Both the position numbers and the translations under genes were made by a program. The notes beneath the pieces were generated by a model, which worked only from the letters and a program-made list of their open reading frames with translations, did no database searches and was not told where the DNA came from. Source: Symbiodinium natans (taxonomy: Eukaryota; Sar; Dinophyceae; Suessiales; Symbiodiniaceae). Taken from it: a DNA stretch of 33,741 bases. Shown here piece by piece: positions 19,230-31,651 of the stretch. Position 1 is the first letter of the stretch. Every line of letters begins with the position of its first letter. Location of the stretch: NCBI GenBank assembly GCA_905221605.1, contig CAJNDS010001121.1:1-33741 (forward strand), given 5' to 3'.

Positions 19230-20215
19230 TTCCTCAGCTTGTAGTGGCTTGACAAATCTCAGATCTCAGCTTCCTCAGCTTGTAGTGGCCTGGCGATTCT
19301 CAGCTTTCTCAGCTTGTAGTGGCCTGGGAAATCTCAGCTTCCTCAGCTTGTAGTGGCCTTGCAAATCTCAGTTTCCTCAGCTTGTAGTGGCCTGGCAAAT
19401 CTCAGCTTCCTCAGCTTGTTGTGGCTTCCTCAGCTTGTAGTGGCCTGGCAAATCGCAGCTTCCTCAGCTTGTAGTGGCCTGACAAATCTCAGATCTCAGC
19501 TTCCTCAGCTTGTAGTGGCCTGGCGAATCTCAGCTTTCTCAGCTTGTAGTGGCCTGGGAAATCTCAGCTTCCTCAGCTTGTAGTGGCCTGGCAAATCTCA
19601 GTTTCCTCAGCTTGTAGTACTCTCAGCTTCCTCAGCTTGTAGTGGCCTGGCAAATCGCAGCTTCCTCAGCTTGTAGTGGCCTGACAAATCTCAGATCTCA
19701 GCTTCCTCAGCTTGTAGTGGCCTGGCGAATCTCAGCTTTCTCAGCTTGTAGTGGCCTGGGAAATCTCAGCTTCCTCAGCTCGTAGTGGCCTGGCAAATCT
19801 CAGTTTCCTCAGCTTGTAGTGGCCTGGCAAATCTCAGCTTCCTCAGCTTGTTGTGGCTTCCTCAGCTTGTAGTGGCCTGGCAAATCGCAGCTTCCTCAGC
19901 TTGTAGTGGCCTGACAAATATCAGATCTCAGCTTCCTCAGCTTGTAGTGGCTTGGCGAATCTCAGCTTTCTCAGCTTGTAGTGGCCTGGGAAATCTCAGC
20001 TTCCTCACTTTGTGTGGCCTGGCAAATCTCAGTTTCCTCAGCTTGTAATGGCCTGGCAAATCTCAGCTTCCTCAGCTTGTTGTGGCTTCCTCAGCTTGTA
20101 GTGGCTTGGCAAATCGCAGCTTCCTCAGCTTGTAGTGGCCTTTCACATCTCAGCTTCGTAGTGGCTTGGTAAATCTCAGCTTCCTCAGCTTGTAGTGGCC
20201 TGGCAAATCTCAGCT
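19230..20215 (-). repeat. ~230-bp higher-order repeat, inverted copies
   Basis: The same variant series read on the other strand, with CCTGGGAAATCTC landmarks near 19,325, 19,555, 19,757 and 19,987. It is the outer part of the right inverted-repeat arm. Confidence 0.78.
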
Positions 20216-21364
20216 TCCTCAGCTTGTAGTGGCCTGGCAAATCTCAGCTTCCTCAGCTTGCAGTGGCCTGGCAAATCTCAGCTTCCTCAGCTTGCAGTGG
20301 CTTGGCAAATCTCAGCCTCCTCAGCTTGTAGTAGTGGCCTTCTCAGCTTCCTCAGCTTGTAGTGGCCTGGCAAAGTGGCCTGGCAAATCTCAGCTTCCTC
20401 AGCTTGTAGTGGCCTGGCAAATCTCAGATCTCAGCTTCCTCAGCTTGCAGTGGCCTGGCAAATCTCAGCTTCATCAGCTTGTAGTGGCCTGGCAAATCTC
20501 AGCTTCCTCAGCTTGTAGTGGCCTGGCAAACCTCAGCTTCCTCAGCTTCCTCAGCTTGTAGTGGCCTGGCGAATCTCAGCTTCCTCAGCTTGTAGTGGCC
20601 TGGCAAATCTCAGCTTCCTCAGCTTGTAGTGGCCTGGCAAATCTCAGCTTCCTCAGCTTGTAGTGGCCTGGCAAATCTCAGCTTCCTCAGCTTGTAGTGG
20701 CCTGGCAAATCTCAGCTTCCTCAAGTGAGTGCCTGGCAAAATCTCAGCTTCCTCAGCTTGTAGTGGCCTGGCAAATCGCAGCTTCCTCAGCTTGTAGTGG
20801 CCTGGCAAATCTCAGCTTCATCAGCTGATAGTGGCCTGGCAAATCTCAGCTTCCTCAGCTTGTAGTGGCCTGGCAAATCTCAGCTTCCTCAGCTTGTAGT
20901 GGCCTGGCAAATCTCACCTTCCTCAGCTTGCAGTGGCCTGACAAATCTCAGCTTCCTCAGCTTGCAGTGGCCTGGCAAGTCTCAGCTTCATCAGCTGATA
21001 GTGGCCTGGCAAATCTCCGCTTCCTCAGCTTGTAGTGGCCTGGCAAATCTCAGCTTGTAGTGGCCTGGCAAATCTCAGCTTCCTCAGCTTGCAGTGGCCT
21101 GGCAAATCTCAGATTCCTCAGCTTGTAGTGGCCTGGCAAATCTCAGCTTCCTCAGCTTGTAGTGGCTTGCTTGGCAAATCAGCTTCCTCAGCTTGTAGTG
21201 GCCTGGCAAATCTCAGCTTCCTCAGCTTGTAGTGGCTTGCTTGGCAAATCAGCATCCTCAGCCTGTAGTGGCCTGGCATCTCAGCTTCCTCAGCTTGTAG
21301 TGGCCTGGCAAATCTCAGCTTCCTCAGCTTGTACTGGCCTGGCAAATCTCAGCTTCCTCAGCTT

Positions 21365-21625
21365 GTATTAGTGGCCTGGCAACTCGCAGCTTCCTCAGCT
21401 TTGCCAGTGGCCGGCAAATCTTCATCTCTCACTTGGCATGGCCTCCAATCTCAGCTTCCTCAGCTTGTAGTGGCCTGCAAATCTCAGCTTCCCTCACTTG
21501 GATGGCCTGGCAAATCTCAGCTTCCTCAGCTTGTAGTGCCTGGCAAATCTCAAGCTTCTCGGCTTGTATGGCCTGGCGAATCTCCGCTTCCTCATCTTGT
21601 AAGTGGCCTGGCAATCCAGCTTCCC
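21365..21625. other. Error-like patch 2, ending at an orientation switch
   Basis: Indel-dense satellite (for example CTTTGCCAGTGGCCGGCAAATCTTCATCTC) that stops within a few bases of the strand switch at 21,630. Long frames here arise because indels remove the canonical stops. Confidence 0.7.
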
Positions 21626-21630
21626 TCAGC

Positions 21631-23616
21631 CACTGCAAGCTGAGGAAGCTGAGATTTTTGCCAGGCTACTGCAAGCTGAGGAAGCTGAGATTTGCCAGGC
21701 CACTACAAGCTGAGGAAGCTGAGATTTGCCAGGCCACTACAAGCTGAGGAATCTGAGATTTGCCAAGCCACTACAAGCTGAGGTGGCTGAGATTTGCCAG
21801 CCACTACAATCTGAAAAGCTGAGATTTGCCAGGCCACTGCAAGCTGAGGAAGCTGAGATTTGCCAGGCCACTACAAGCTGAGGAAGCTGAGATTTACCAG
21901 GCCACTACAAGCTGAGGAAGCTGAGATTTGCCAGGCCACTATCAGCTGATGAAGCTGAGATTTGCAAGGCCACGGCAAGCTGAGGAAGCTGAGATCTGCC
22001 AGGCCACTGCAGGCTGAGGAAGCTGAGATTTGGCAGGCCACTGCAAGCTGAGGAAGCTAGATTTGCCAGGCCACTCAGCTGAGGAAGCTGAGATTTGCCA
22101 GGCCACTACAGGCCGAGGAAGCTGAGATTTGCCAGGCCACTACCAGCTGAGGAAGCTGCGACTTGCCAGGCCAAAGCTGAGATTTGCCAGGCCACTACCA
22201 GCTGAGGAAGCTGCGACTTGCCAGGCCAACTACAAGCTGAGGAAGCTGAGATTTGCCAGGCCACTACAAGCTGAGGAAGCTGAGATTTGCCAGGCCACTA
22301 CAAGCTGAGGAAGCTGAGATTTCCCAGGCCACTACAGGAGGAAGCTGAGATTTCCCGGGCCAGAGGAAGCTGAGATTTGCCAGGCCACTACAAGCTGAGC
22401 TGAGATCTGAGACGTGCCAGGCCACCACAAGCTGAGGAAGCTGAGATTTGCCAGGCCACTACAAGCTTGGAAGCTGAGATTTGCCAGGCCACTACAAGCT
22501 GAGGAAGCTGAGATTTGCCAGGCCACTACAAGCTGAGGAAGCTGAGATTTGCCAGGCCACTACAAGCTGAGGAAGCTGAGATTCGCCAGGCCACTACAAG
22601 CTGAGGAAGCTGAGATCTGAGATTTGCCAGGCCACTACAAGCTGAGGTGCCACCGAGGAAGCTGAGATTTGCCAGCCCACTACAAGCTGAGGAAGCTGAG
22701 ATTTGCCAGGCCACTACAAACTGAGGAAGCTGAGACTTGCCAGGCCACTACAAGCTGAGGAAGCTGAGATTTGCCAGGCCACTAAAAGCAGAGGAAGCTG
22801 AGATTTGACAGGCTGAGATTTGCCAGGCCACTGCAAGCTGAGGAAGCTGAGATTTGCCAGGCCACTACAAGCTGAGGAAGCTGAGATTTACCAAGCCACT
22901 ACGAAGCTGAGATGTGCCAGGCCACTACAAGCTGAGGAAGCTGCGATTTGCCAGGCCACTACAAGCTGAGGAAGCCACAACAAGCTGAGGAAGCTGAGAT
23001 TTGCCAGGCCACTACAAGCTGAGGAAGCTGCGATTTGCCAGGCCACTACAAGCTGAGGAAGCTGAGATTTGCCAGGCCACTACAAGGTGAGGAAGCTGAG
23101 ATTTGCCAGGCCACTACAAGCTGAGGAAGCTGAGATTTGCCAGGCCACTACAAGGTGAGGAAGCTGAGATTTGCCAGGCCACTACAAGCTGAGGAAGCTG
23201 AGATTTGCCATGCCACTACAAGCTGAGGAAGCTGAGATTTGCCAGGCCACTACAAGCTGAGGAAGCTGAGATTTGCCAGGCCACTAAAAGCAGAGGAAGC
23301 TGAGATTTGACAGGCTGAGATTTGCCAGGCCACTGCAAGCTGAGGAAGCTGAGATTTGCCAGGCCACTACAAGCTGAGGAAGCTGAGATTTACCAAGCCA
23401 CTACGAAGCTGAGATGTGCCAGGTCACTACAAGCTGAGGAAGCTGCGATTTGCCAGGCCACTACAAGCTGAGGAAGCCACAACAAGCTGAGGAAGCTGAG
23501 ATTTGCCAGGCCACTACAAGCTGAGGTGCCACCGAGGAAGCTGAGATTTGCCAGGCCACTACAAGCTGAGGAAGCTGAGATTTGCCAGGCCACTACAAGC
23601 TGAGGAAGCTGAGATT
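21631..23616 (+). repeat. 34-bp satellite, block 3 (forward)
   Basis: Forward satellite beginning at CACTGCAAGCTGAGG directly after an error-like patch. From 21,631 to about 22,780 it matches 32,057 onward at a constant offset of 10,426 bp. It then carries about 500 bp absent from the later copy before matching again near 23,390 versus 33,314. Confidence 0.94.
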
Positions 23617-25833
23617 GTAGTGGCCTGGCAAATCTTGGCAAATCAGCTTCCTCAGCTTGTAGTGGCCTGGCAAATCTCAGCTTCCTCAGCTTGTAGTGGC
23701 CTGGCAAATCTGAGCTTCCTCAGCCTGTAGTGGCCTGGCATCTCAGCTTCCTCAGCTTGTAGTGGCCTGGCAAATCTCAGCTTCCTCAGCTTGTACTGGC
23801 CTGGCAAATCTCAGCTTCCTCAGCTTGTAGTGGCCTGGCAAATCTCAGCTTCCTCAGCTTGCAGTGGCCTGGCAAATCTCAGCCTGTCAAATCTCAGCTT
23901 CCTCTGCTTTTAGTGGCCTGGCAAATCTCAGCTTCCTCAGCTTGTAGTGGCCTGGCAAATCTCAGCTTCCTTGGCTTGTAGTGGCCTGGCAAATCTCAGC
24001 TTCCTCAGCTTGTAGTGGCCTGGCAAATCTTGGCAAATCTCAGCTTCCTCAGCTTGTAGTGGCCTGGCAAATCTGAGCTTCTTCAGCTTCTAGTGGCCTG
24101 ACGAATCTCAGCTTCCTCAGCTTGTTGCGGCCTGGCAAATCTCAGCTTCCTCGTGGCATGGCAAATCTCAGCTTCCTCAGCTTGTAGTGGCCTGGCAAAT
24201 CTCAGCTTCCTCAGCTTGTAGTGGCCTGGCAAATCTCAGCTTCCTCAGCTTGTAGTGGCCTGGCAAATCGCAGCTTCCTCAGCTTGTAGTGGCCTGGCAA
24301 ATCTCAGCTTCATCAGCTGATAGTGGCCTGGCAAATCTCAGCTTCCTCAGCTTTAGTGGCTTCAAATCGCATCTTCCTCACCTTGTATTGGCCTGGCCAA
24401 TTCACCTTCCTCAGCTTGGTTGGCAGTGGCCTGACAAATCTAAGCTTCCTCAGCTTCAGTGGCCTGGCAATCTCAGCTTCATCCGCTGCTAGTGCCTGGC
24501 AAAACTCAGCTTCCTCAGCTTGTAGTGGCCTGGCAAATCTCACTTGTAGTGGCCTGGTCACATTCCAGCTTCCTGGCAGCTTGCACTGGCCTGGCAATCT
24601 CAGATTCCTCCTCTTGTATGGCCCGGCAAATCTCAGCTTCTCACCTTGTATGGCTTGCTGGCAACTCGCTTCCTCACTTGTAGTGGCCTGCAACTCATCT
24701 TCCTCAGCTTGTAGTGGCCTGGCAATCTCACTCTCAGCTGTTGTGGCTTTCCCTCAGCTTTGTAGTGGCCGGGCAATCTCGCTTCCTCAGCTTGTTAGTG
24801 GCCTGGCAAATCGCAGCTTCCGCCTTTGAGTTGGCCTGCAATCTCAGCTTCCTCGCTTGCAGGGGCCTTGCAAATCTCAAGCCTGTCCAATCTCAGCTTC
24901 CGCTTTGGGGGGCTTGTTTTTTTTTGTTTTTAGTGGCCTGGCAAATCTCAGCTTCCTCAGCTTGTAGTGGCCTGGCAAATCTGAGCTTCCTCAGCCTGTA
25001 GTGGCCTGGCATCTCAGCTTCCTCAGCTTGTAGTGGCCTGGCAAATCTCAGCTTCCTCAGCTTGTAGTGGCCTGGCACATCTCAGCTTCGTAGTGGCTTG
25101 GTAAATCTCAGCTTCCTCAGCTTGTAGTGGCCTGGCAAATCTCAGCTTCCTCAGCCTGTCAAATCTCAGCTTCCTCTGCTTTTCGTGGCCTGGCAAATCT
25201 CAGCTTCCTCAGCTTGTAGTGGCCTGGCAAATCTCAGCTTCCTCAGCTTGTAGTGGCCTGGCAAATCTCAGCTTCCTAGCTTGTAGTGGCCTGGCAAATC
25301 TCAGCTTCCTCGGCTTGTAGTGGCCTGGCACCTCAGCTTGTAGTGGCCTGGCAAATCTCAGATCTCAGCTTCCTCAGCTTGTAGTGGCCTGGCGAATCTC
25401 AGCTTCCTCAGCTTGTAGTGGCCTGGCAAATCTCAACTTCCTCACCTTGTAGTGGCCTGGCAAATCTCAGCTTCCTCAGCTTGTAGTGGCCTGGCAAATC
25501 TCAGCTTCCTCAGCTTGTAGTGGCCTGGCAAATCTCAGCTTCCTCAGCTTGTAGTGGCTTGCTTGGCAAATCAGCTTCCTCAGCTTGTAGTGGCCTGGCA
25601 AATCAGCTTGTAGTGGCTTGCTTGGCAAATCAGCTTCCTCAGCCTGTAGTGGCCTGGCATCTCAGCTTCCTCAGCTTGCAGTGGCCTGGCAAATCTCAGC
25701 TTCCTCAGCTTGTACTGGCCTGGCAAATCTCAGCTTCCTCAGCTTGTAGTGGCCTGGCAAATCTCAGCTTCCTCAGCTTGCAGTGGCCTGGCAAATCTCA
25801 GCCTGTCAAATCTCAGCTTCCTCTGCTTTTAGT
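23617..25833 (-). repeat. 34-bp satellite, block 4 (inverted)
   Basis: Inverted satellite between switches at about 23,616 (GAGATT|GTAGTGGCC) and 25,833 (CTTTTAGT|AGGCCAC). Its first ~700 bp are a clean version of the sequence at about 13,725-14,430. From about 24,345 to 24,930 it is degraded by single-base indels. Confidence 0.93.
24345..24930. other. Error-like patch 3 with homopolymer end
   Basis: The longest indel-dense stretch. It ends in a homopolymer-rich junction near 24,903-24,932 (GGGGGG, T9 and TTTTT runs) before clean satellite resumes. The longest frame of the satellite region, 168 codons at 24,323-24,829, exists only because of these indels. Confidence 0.72.
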
Positions 25834-26217
25834 AGGCCACTACAAGCTGAGGAAGCCACAACAAGCTGAGGAAGCTGAGATTTGCCAGGCCACTACAAGC
25901 TGAGGAAGCTGAGATTTGCCAGGCCACTACAAGCTGAGGAAGCTGAGATTTGCCAGGCCACTACAAGCTGAGGAAGCTGAGATTTGCCAGGCCACTACAA
26001 GCTGAGGAAGCTGAGATTTGCCAGGCCACTACAAGGTGAGGAAGCTGAGAGTTGCCAGGCCACTACAAGCTGAGGAAGCTGAGATTTGCCAGGCCACTAC
26101 AAGCTGAGGAAGCTGAGATGCCAGGCCACTAGAGGCTGAGGAAGCTCAGATTTGCCAGGCCACTACAAGCTGAGGAAGCTGAGATTTGCCAGGCCACTAC
26201 AAGCTGAGGAAGCTGAG

Positions 26218-26610
26218 AGTACTACAAGCTGAGGAAACTGAGATTTGCCAGGCCACTACAAGCTGAGGAAGCTGAGATTTCCCAGGCCACTACAAGCTGA
26301 GAAAGCTGAGATTCGCCAGGCCACTACAAGCTGAGGAAGCTGAGATCTGAGATTTGTCAGGCCACTACAAGCTGAGGAAGCTGCGATTTGCCAGGCCACT
26401 ACAAGCTGAGGAAGCCACAACAAGCTGAGGAAGCTGAGATTTGCCAGGCCACTACAAGCTGAGGAAACTGAGATTTGCAAGGCCACTACAAGCTGAGGAA
26501 GCTGAGATTTCCCAGGCCACTACAAGCTGAGAAAGCTGAGAATCGCCAGGCCACTACAAGCTGAGGAAGCTGAGATCTGAGATTTGTCAAGCCACTACAA
26601 GCTGAGGAAG
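26218..26610 (+). repeat. ~230-bp higher-order repeat, partial copies
   Basis: About one and a half repeats of the series (CCCAGG near 26,281 and 26,511), the truncated start of the third ~7.2-kb copy. Confidence 0.7.
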
Positions 26611-27836
26611 CTGAGATTTGCCATGCCACTACAAGCTGAGGAAGCTGAGATTTGCCGGGCCACTACAAGCTGTATGAAGCTGAGCTTTGCCAGGCCACTG
26701 CAAACTGAGGAAGCTGAGATTTTCCAGGCCACTGCAAGCTGAGGAAGCTGAGATTCGCCAGGCCACTACAAGCCGAGGAAGCTGAGATTTGCCAGGCCAC
26801 TACAAGCTGAGGAAGCTGAAATTCGCCAGGCCATTACAAGCTGAGGAAGCTGAGATTTGCCAGGCCACAACAAGCTGAGGAAGCTGAGGAAGCTGAGATT
26901 TGCCAGGCCACTGCAAGCTGAGGAAGCTGAAATTTGCCAGGCCACTACAAGCTGAGGAAGCTGCGATTTGCAAGGCCACTACAAGCTGAGGAAGCTGAGA
27001 TTTGCCAGGCCACTACAAGCTGAGGAAGCTGAGGAAGCTGAGATTTGCCAGGCCACTGCAAGCTGAGGAAGCAGAAATTTGCCAGGCCACTACAAGCTGA
27101 GGAAGCTGCGATTTGCAAGGCCACTACAAGCTGAGGAAGCTGAGATTTGCCAGGCCACTACAAGGTGAGGAAGCTAAGATTGGCCAAGCCAATACAAGCT
27201 GAGGAAGCTGAGATTTGCCAGGCCACTACAAGCTGAGGAAGCTGAGATTTGCCAGGCCACTACAAAGCTGAGATTTGCCAGGCCACTACAAGCGAGGAAG
27301 CTGAGATTTGACAGGCCACTACAAGCTGAGATTTGCCAGGCCACTACAAGCTGAGGAAGCTGAGATTTGCCAGGCCACTATCAGCTGATGAAGCTGAGAT
27401 TTGCCAGGCCACTACAAGCTGAGGAAGCTGAGATTTCCCAGGCCACTACAAGCTGAGGAAAGCTGAGATCTGAGATTTGCCAGGCCACTACAAGCTGAGG
27501 AAGCTGAGATTTGCCAGGCCACTACAAGCTGAGGAAGCTGAGGCTTGCCAGGCCACTACAAGCTACTACAAGCTGAGGAAGCTGAGATTTGCCAAGCCAC
27601 TACAAGCTGAGGAAGCTGAGATTTGCCAGGTCACTACAGGCTGAGGAAGCTGAGATTTGCCAGGCCACTACAAGCTGAGGAAGCTGATTTGCCAGGCCTA
27701 CAAGCTGAGGAAGCTGAGATTCGCCAGGCCACTACAAGCTGAGGAAGCTGAGATTCGCTGGGCCACTACAAGCTGAGGAAGCTGAGGAACCTGAGATTTG
27801 CCAGGCCACTACAAGCTGAGGAAGCTGAGATTTGCC

Positions 27837-28004
27837 GAATTCGCTGTTTCCAAAATCATCGCAAATACCATGGTCCCCGAATTCGCTGGTTCCAAAAGCA
27901 TCGCAAATACCATGGTCCCCGAATTCGCTGCTTCCAAAAGCATCGCAAATGCCATGGTCCACGAATTCGCTGGTTCCAAAAGCATCGCAAATACCATGGT
28001 CCCC
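27837..28004 (+). repeat. 42-bp x4 block within the satellite, copy 3
   Basis: Identical by eye to 6,317-6,484 at offset 21,520, in the same local context of satellite variants. Confidence 0.93.
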
Positions 28005-28274
28005 GGGGCCACTGCAAGCTGAGGAAGCTGAGATTTGCCAGGCCACTACAAGCTGCTGAGGAAGCTGAGGTTTCCCAGGACACTACAAGCTGAGGAAGCT
28101 GAGATTCGCCAGGCCATTGCAAGCTGAGGAAGCTGAGATCTGAGATTGCCAGGCCACTACAAGCTGAGGAAGCTGAGATTTGCCAGGTCACTACAGGCTG
28201 AGGAAGCTGAGATTTGCCAGGCCACTACAGGCTGAGGAAGCTGAGATTTGCCAGGCCACTACAAGCTGAGAAAG

Positions 28275-28690
28275 CTGAGATTTCGCAAAGCCATACAAAG
28301 CTGAGGAAGCTGAAAGATTTTGCCAGGCGCTACAAGCTGAGCGGAAGCTGAGATTGCCAGGCCACTAATGAGGAAGTGAGATTTGCCAGGCCACTGCACA
28401 GAAGCTGGAAGCTGAGATTTGCCAGGCCCCTGCCAAGCTGAGGAGCTGAATTTGCCATGCCCTACAAGCGAGGAAGCTGAGATTTGCCAGGCCACTACAA
28501 AGCTGAGAAGCTGAGATTGCAGGCATAAAAGCTGGAGGAGCTGAGGGTTGCCATGCCACGGAGGGAAAGCTGAGATTGGCCAGGCCGCAAACAAGATGAG
28601 GAAGCTGAGATTTTGCCAGGCCAACTAGAAAGCTGAGGAAGCTCAGATTTGACAGGCCACTTACAAGCTGGGAAGCGGAATTTGCCAAGA
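28275..28690. other. Error-like patch 4 in satellite
   Basis: Indel-dense copy of the clean sequence at about 6,755-7,170, with insertions such as GAAAGATTTTGCCAGGCGC and GCTGAGCGGAAGC. Both boundaries return to clean, collinear satellite. Confidence 0.72.
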
Positions 28691-31606
28691 TTGCCAGGCC
28701 ACTACAAGCTGAGGAAGCTGAGATTTGCCAGGCCACTACAAACCAAGGAAGCTGAGATTTGCCAGGCCACTACAAGCTGAGGAAGCTGAGATTTGCGAGG
28801 CCACTAAAAGCAGAGGAAGCTGAGATTTGACAGGCTGAGATTTGCCAGGCCACTGCAAGCTGAGGAGGCTGAGACTTGCCAGGCCACTACAAGCTGAGGA
28901 AGCTGAGATTTGCCAGGCCAGTACAAGCTGAGGAAGCTGAGATTTGCCAGGCCACTACAAGCTGAGGAAGCTGAGATGCCAGGCCACTACAGGCTGAGGA
29001 AGCTCAGATTTGCCAGGCCACAACAAGCTGAGGAAGCTGAGATTTGCCAGGCCACTACAAGCTGAGGAAGCTGATTTTCCAAGATTTGCCAGGCCACTAC
29101 AAGCTGAGGAAGCTGAGATTTGCCAGGCCACTGCAAGCTGAGGAAGCTGAGATTTTTGCCAGGCTACTGCAAGCTGAGGAAGCTGAGATTTGCCAGGCCA
29201 CTACAAGCTGAGGAAGCTGAGATTTGCCAGGCCACTGCAAGCTGAGGAATCTGAGATTTGCCAAGCCACTATACAAGCTGAGGTGGCTGAGATTTGCCAA
29301 GCCACTACAATCTGAAAAGCTGAGATTTGCCAGGCCACTGCAAGCTGAGGAAGCTGAGATTTGCCAGGCCACTACAAGCTGAGGAAGCTGAGATTTACGA
29401 GGCCACTACAAGCTGAGGAAGCTGAAATTTGCCAGGCCACTATCAGCTGATGAAGCTGAGATTTGCAAGGCCACGGCAAGCTGAGGAAGCACTGCAAGCT
29501 GAGGAAGCTGAGATTTGCCAGGCCACTACAAGCCGAGGAAGCTGAGATCTGAGACGTGCCAGGCCACCACAAGCTGAGGAAGCTGAGATTTGCCAGGCCA
29601 CTACAAGCTAGGAAGCTGAGATTTGCCAGGCCACTACAAGCTGAGGAAGCTGAGATTTGCCAGGCCACTACAAGCTCAAAAAGCTGAGATTTGCCAGGCC
29701 ACTACAAGCTGAGGAAGCTGAGATTCGCCAGGCCACTACAAGCTGAGGAAGCTGAGATCTGAGATTTGCCAGGCCACTACAAGCTGAGGAAGCTGAGACT
29801 TGCCAGGCCACTACAAGCCGAGGAAGCTGAGATTTGCCAGCCCACTACAAGCTGAGGAAGCTGAGATTTGCCAGGCCACTACAAGCTGAGGAAGCTGAGA
29901 CTTGCCAGGCCACTACAAGCTGAGGAAGCTGAGATTTGCAAGGCCACTAAAAGCAGAGGAAGCTGAGATTTGACAGGCTGAGATTTGCCAGGCCACTGCA
30001 AGCTGAGGAAGCTGAGATTTGCCAGGCCACTACAAGCTGAGGAAGCTGAGATTTACCAAGCCACTACGAAGCTGAGATGTGCCAGGCCACTACAAGCTGA
30101 GGAAGCTGCGATTTGCCAGGCCACTACAAGCTGAGGAAGCCACAACAAGCTGAGGAAGCTGAGATTTGCCAGGCCACTACAAGCTGAGGAAGCTGCGATT
30201 TGCCAGGCCACTACAAGCTGAGGAAGCTGAGATTTGCCAGGCCACTACAAGGTGAGGAAGCTGAGATTTGCCAGGCCACTACAAGCTGAGGAAGCTGAGA
30301 TTTGCCAGGCCACTACAAGGTGAGGAAGCTGAGATTTGCCAGGCCACTACAAGGTGAGGAAGCTGAGATTCGCCAGGCCAGGCCACTACAAGCTGAGGAA
30401 GCTGAGATCTGAGATTTGCCAGGCCACTACAAGCTGAGGTGCCAGGCCACTACAAGCCGAGGAAGCTGAGATTTGCCAGGCCACTACAAGCTGAGGAAGC
30501 TGAGATTTGCCAGGCCACTACAAGCTGAGGAAGCTGAGATTTGCCAGGCCACTACAAGCTGATGTGCCAGGCCACTACAAGCTGAGGAAGCTGAGATTTG
30601 CCAGGCCACTACAAGCTGAGGAAGCTGAGATGCCAGGCCACTACAGGCTGAGGAAGCTCAGATTTGCCAGGCCACTACAAGCTGAGGAAGCTGAGATTTG
30701 CCAGGCCACTAAAAGCAGAGGAAGCTGAGATTTGACAGGCTGAGATTTGCCAGGCCACTGCAAGCTGAGGAAGCTGAGATTTGCCAGGCCACTACAAGCT
30801 GAGGAAGCTGAGATTTGCCAGGCCACTACAAGCTGAGGAAGCTGAGATTTGCCAGGCCACTACAAGCTGAGGAAGCCACAACAAGCTGAGGAAGCTGAGA
30901 TTTGCCAGGCCACTACAAGCTGAGGAAGCTGAGATTTGCCAGGCCACTACAAGCTGAGGAAGCTGATTTGCCAAGCAAGCCACTACAAGCTGAGGAAGCT
31001 GAGATTTGCCAGGCCACTACAAGCTGAGGAATCTGAGATTTGCCAGGCCACTGCAAGCTGAGGAAGCTGAGATTTGCCAGGCCACTACAAGCTGAGATTT
31101 GCCAGGCCACTACAAGCTGAGGAAGCGGAGATTTGCCAGGCCACTATCAGCTGATGAAGCTGAGATTTGCCAGGCCACTGCAAGCTGAGGAAGCTGAGAT
31201 TTGTCAGGCCACTGCAAGCTGAGGAAGCTGAGATTTGCCAGGCCACTACAAGCTGAGGAAGCTGAGATTTGCCAGGCCACTACAAGCTGAGGAAGCTGAG
31301 ATTTGCCAGGCCACTATCAGCTGATGAAGCTGAGATTTGCCAGGCCACTACAAGCTGAGGAAGCTGCGATTTGCCAGGCCACTACAAGCTGAGGAAGCTG
31401 AGATTTGCCAGGCCACTACAAGCTGAGGAAGCTGAGATTTGCCAGGCCACTACAAGCTGAGGAAGCTGAGATTTGCCATGCCACGAGGAAGCTGAGATTT
31501 GCCAGGCCGCAACAAGCTGAGGAAGCTGAGATTGTCAGGCCACTAGAAGCTGAAGAAGCTCAGATTTGCCAGGCCACTACAAGCTGAGGAAGCTGAGATT
31601 TGCCAA

Positions 31607-31617
31607 GATTTTTTGGT

Positions 31618-31651
<34 letters not shown>

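Larger units (their letters stand above)
12577..20215 (-). repeat. Right arm of giant inverted repeat
   Basis: Reverse-complement partner of 4,098-11,370. It is about 370 bp longer, most of which is the 160-bp islet plus about 165 bp of extra satellite between 12,670 and 13,003. About 1.2 kb of forward satellite (11,371-12,576) separates the arms. Confidence 0.85.
12577..21630 (-). repeat. 34-bp satellite, block 2 (inverted)
   Basis: The same satellite read on the opposite strand, as GGCAAATCTCAGCTTCCTC...TTGTAGTGGCC. The change of strand is at about 12,576, where GATGAAGCTGA meets ATCTCAGCTTCC. The block contains a 160-bp non-satellite islet (12,844-13,003), the 168-bp 42-mer block (17,855-18,022) and two error-like patches (about 13,788-14,090 and 21,365-21,625). 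Confidence 0.96.

Noticed and set aside
24323-24829. 168-codon frame, the longest in the satellite region
   Set aside because: It lies in an indel-dense patch; clean copies of the same units have stops. The length is a product of likely sequence errors.
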